The notes beneath the pieces were generated by a model that was not told the origin of the DNA, searched no databases, and saw only the letters and a list, made by a program, of their open reading frames with translations. The position numbers and the translations under genes were made by a program. This document shows, in pieces, positions 62,271-64,000 of a DNA stretch of 64,000 nt. How positions within the stretch are numbered: the stretch's first letter is position 1; each line of letters starts with the position of its first letter. This stretch comes from Enoplolaimus lenunculus (Eukaryota > Nematoda > Enoplea > Enoplida > Thoracostomopsidae), in the NCBI GenBank assembly GCA_030248215.1, contig JASANG010000694.1:209967-273966 (forward strand), written 5' to 3'.

Positions 62271-64000
62271 ACTAGAATGAAAAGTGCCCCGATGTGGCCA
62301 TAGAAAACGATATGTTTCGGTAGTAAGATTTTTAGTTCAATACCGCTAGTATTACAATTTCCATGCATGCGTATAAAGTTTTAAAACTAGATTAATTTGA
62401 TGCCAATCAGCGTCCTCCCGAAACACGACACAACAATACTATAAGAATTAATAAAAGTTAAATCATTGAGGTTTGATTGACTGCGTAACGGAAACTTATC
62501 CGCAACTTTTTCGGAGAAAAGTCACAATAGACATGTGATCCACTGTTTAGAAATATTAAAACAAGAAATAAATACTAGAATATAAATGACGAATTATGGT
62601 TGATGTAAAAAAATTTGAGTACGCACTCGTGACATTAGTTTCTTGCACTTAGTAAACTGAAGTTTCGAATATATGCAGAAAAATTTTGGGTTTTAAAAAA
62701 GAGTATATAAGTAGAAATTAAGCGTAAAATGCTGGTGACCCAATATTAAAAACGTGTTTGTTCGTCAATTGGCTCAATGTAAAGAACAGGAGCGGATCAG
62801 TATTATAAGCATATTCCTAATCCTAAGCCTAAGCATAAGCGTTAGCATGAGCATATTCCTAAGCCTAAACCTAAGCGTAAGAATGAGCATAATCCTAAGC
62901 CTAAGCCAAGCAAAAAATTAATCTAAACCTTAAGCTTATTCTATTCTAGTCCCGCAGAAAAACGTTCCGCCCCTGATCTTTACATTGGCCGTCATTGGAA
63001 TACAACGCAGATTTCGTCAGCAAAGTTGCAAATATTGTTTCGCTACGTACTCACTCAAATATTTTAATGTTTTAAAAGTTTAAAATCTGGGTACCGTTTA
63101 GCCAAGTATGGAGAGGGCACTGTACGGTACAAAATTTATACAGCTCCAAAACTTGATGCGTTATCGTTTTCTATAGCCTCGTCGGGACACTTTACTATCT
63201 ATTGTGACTTTTCTCCGAAAAAGTTGCGGATATGTTTCCGTTACGCAGTCAATCAAACTCAATGATTTAACTTTTATTAATTCTATAGTATTGTTGTGTC
63301 GTGTTTCGGGAGGACGCTGATTGGCATCAAATTAATCTAGTTTTAAAACTTTATACGCATGCATGGAAATTGTAATACTAGCGGTATTGAACTAAAAATT
63401 TTACTAACCGAAACATATCGTTTTCTATGGCCACATCGGGGCACTTTTCATTCTAGTTACTAAGCTTTAGGAAGAAATTTGATGTAAATTTACCTTAAGT
63501 GCGAAAATATTCAAATTTAAAGTCATATATACTCACGTTATAATTGTTTTAGAACTGTTAAGCTATATTTCCATGAAAATTAAAAACTACATTTTCACAA
63601 TCACAAAAGTCGCGCTTTCGTAATTTCATTTTTATTTATTAGGTATTGGGAACCTTATTAAATTAATGGTGTTGATTTTGCACGTCAAAATTTCTTCAAA
63701 TATTCTAAACCGAATTTTGGACATTTCAGTGCTCAACTTGGTGCTACCAATAATACATCGAGCAGTAAATCAAAACTGATATCTATACTTTACGCGTAAA
63801 CTTTGAGTTTAAATGTAAATCTAGGTTTATAAAAAACCCACGCGAATGTGAAATCTAGGCACCTACTACGATTTAAATAAAAAGTGTCTATTTTCATATT
63901 TGCATGGCTAATGATTCAAGAAATGACCGAAAAAATTATTAAAACACGCACAGATTTATCACGAGTCTCTATCATTCACATATTCGCAAAATATAAGCTT
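62271..64000. repeat. Duplicated unit, inverted copy 3, cut by window end
   Basis: The reverse complement of E (62271-63467), then of the S segment (63468 to the window end). The segment corresponding to putative exon 2 and its flank (about 228 bp) is deleted, with AG at the join near 63890. In E the inner border of the left arm differs from copies 1 and 2. Confidence 0.9.

Overview
The window looks like AT-rich, intron-rich, repeat-rich nuclear DNA from an invertebrate animal. The rebuilt ribosomal protein S23 has residues I associate with nematodes (the stretches GTRWK and ANTSLWALFKGKK), and one repeat family is built from degenerate TTAGGC words, the nematode telomere unit. A nematode is therefore my best guess, but it is an inference and other invertebrates are possible.

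Four conserved host genes can be rebuilt exon by exon, with every splice phase matching. They are mitochondrial isoleucyl-tRNA synthetase (6749-16538, +, 10 exons, 1032 residues), TMEM230 (25235-26361, +, 3 exons, 132 residues), vezatin (31245-42841, -, 13 exons, 736 residues) and ribosomal protein S23 (44114-48990, -, 5 exons, 143 residues). They are housekeeping or membrane-traffic/junction genes and do not form an operon or shared pathway. A possible two-exon gene of unknown function lies at 56933-57686 (+).

Most of the rest is transposon-derived. 0-6.7 kb: short TIR elements, a tRNA-like relic, part of a satellite-bearing element and no supported gene. 16.6-25 kb: a mariner-type MITE, a 2.4-kb broken LINE with an L1/Tx1-like reverse transcriptase, and several MITEs. 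26.4-31.2 kb: MITEs, a (TA)n run and an element carrying an internal ~155-bp repeat array. Vezatin intron 1 holds a LINE whose 5' part is inverted, plus a hAT-type MITE whose target duplication begins at intron position +4. 44-48.4 kb: hAT-type MITEs inside RPS23 introns, three with 8-bp target duplications, one with another element nested in it. 49-51.4 kb: tRNA-derived SINE-like repeats. 53.1-55.15 kb: three ~689-bp tandem copies that include a nested pair of MITEs. 57.05-64 kb: two direct ~2.4-kb copies followed by an inverted copy, forming a large palindrome.

The most unusual pattern is that several short TIR families share the same termini and target-duplication length but carry different degenerate repeated 'words' inside: CCGGAA, GAGACC and GCCGAT behind CAGGG-type ends; TTAGGC and GGGACAG behind GGCC-type ends; and an NCGNNN word in a TA-duplicating family. 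I found no CRISPR array, rRNA gene, intact tRNA or intact autonomous transposon.
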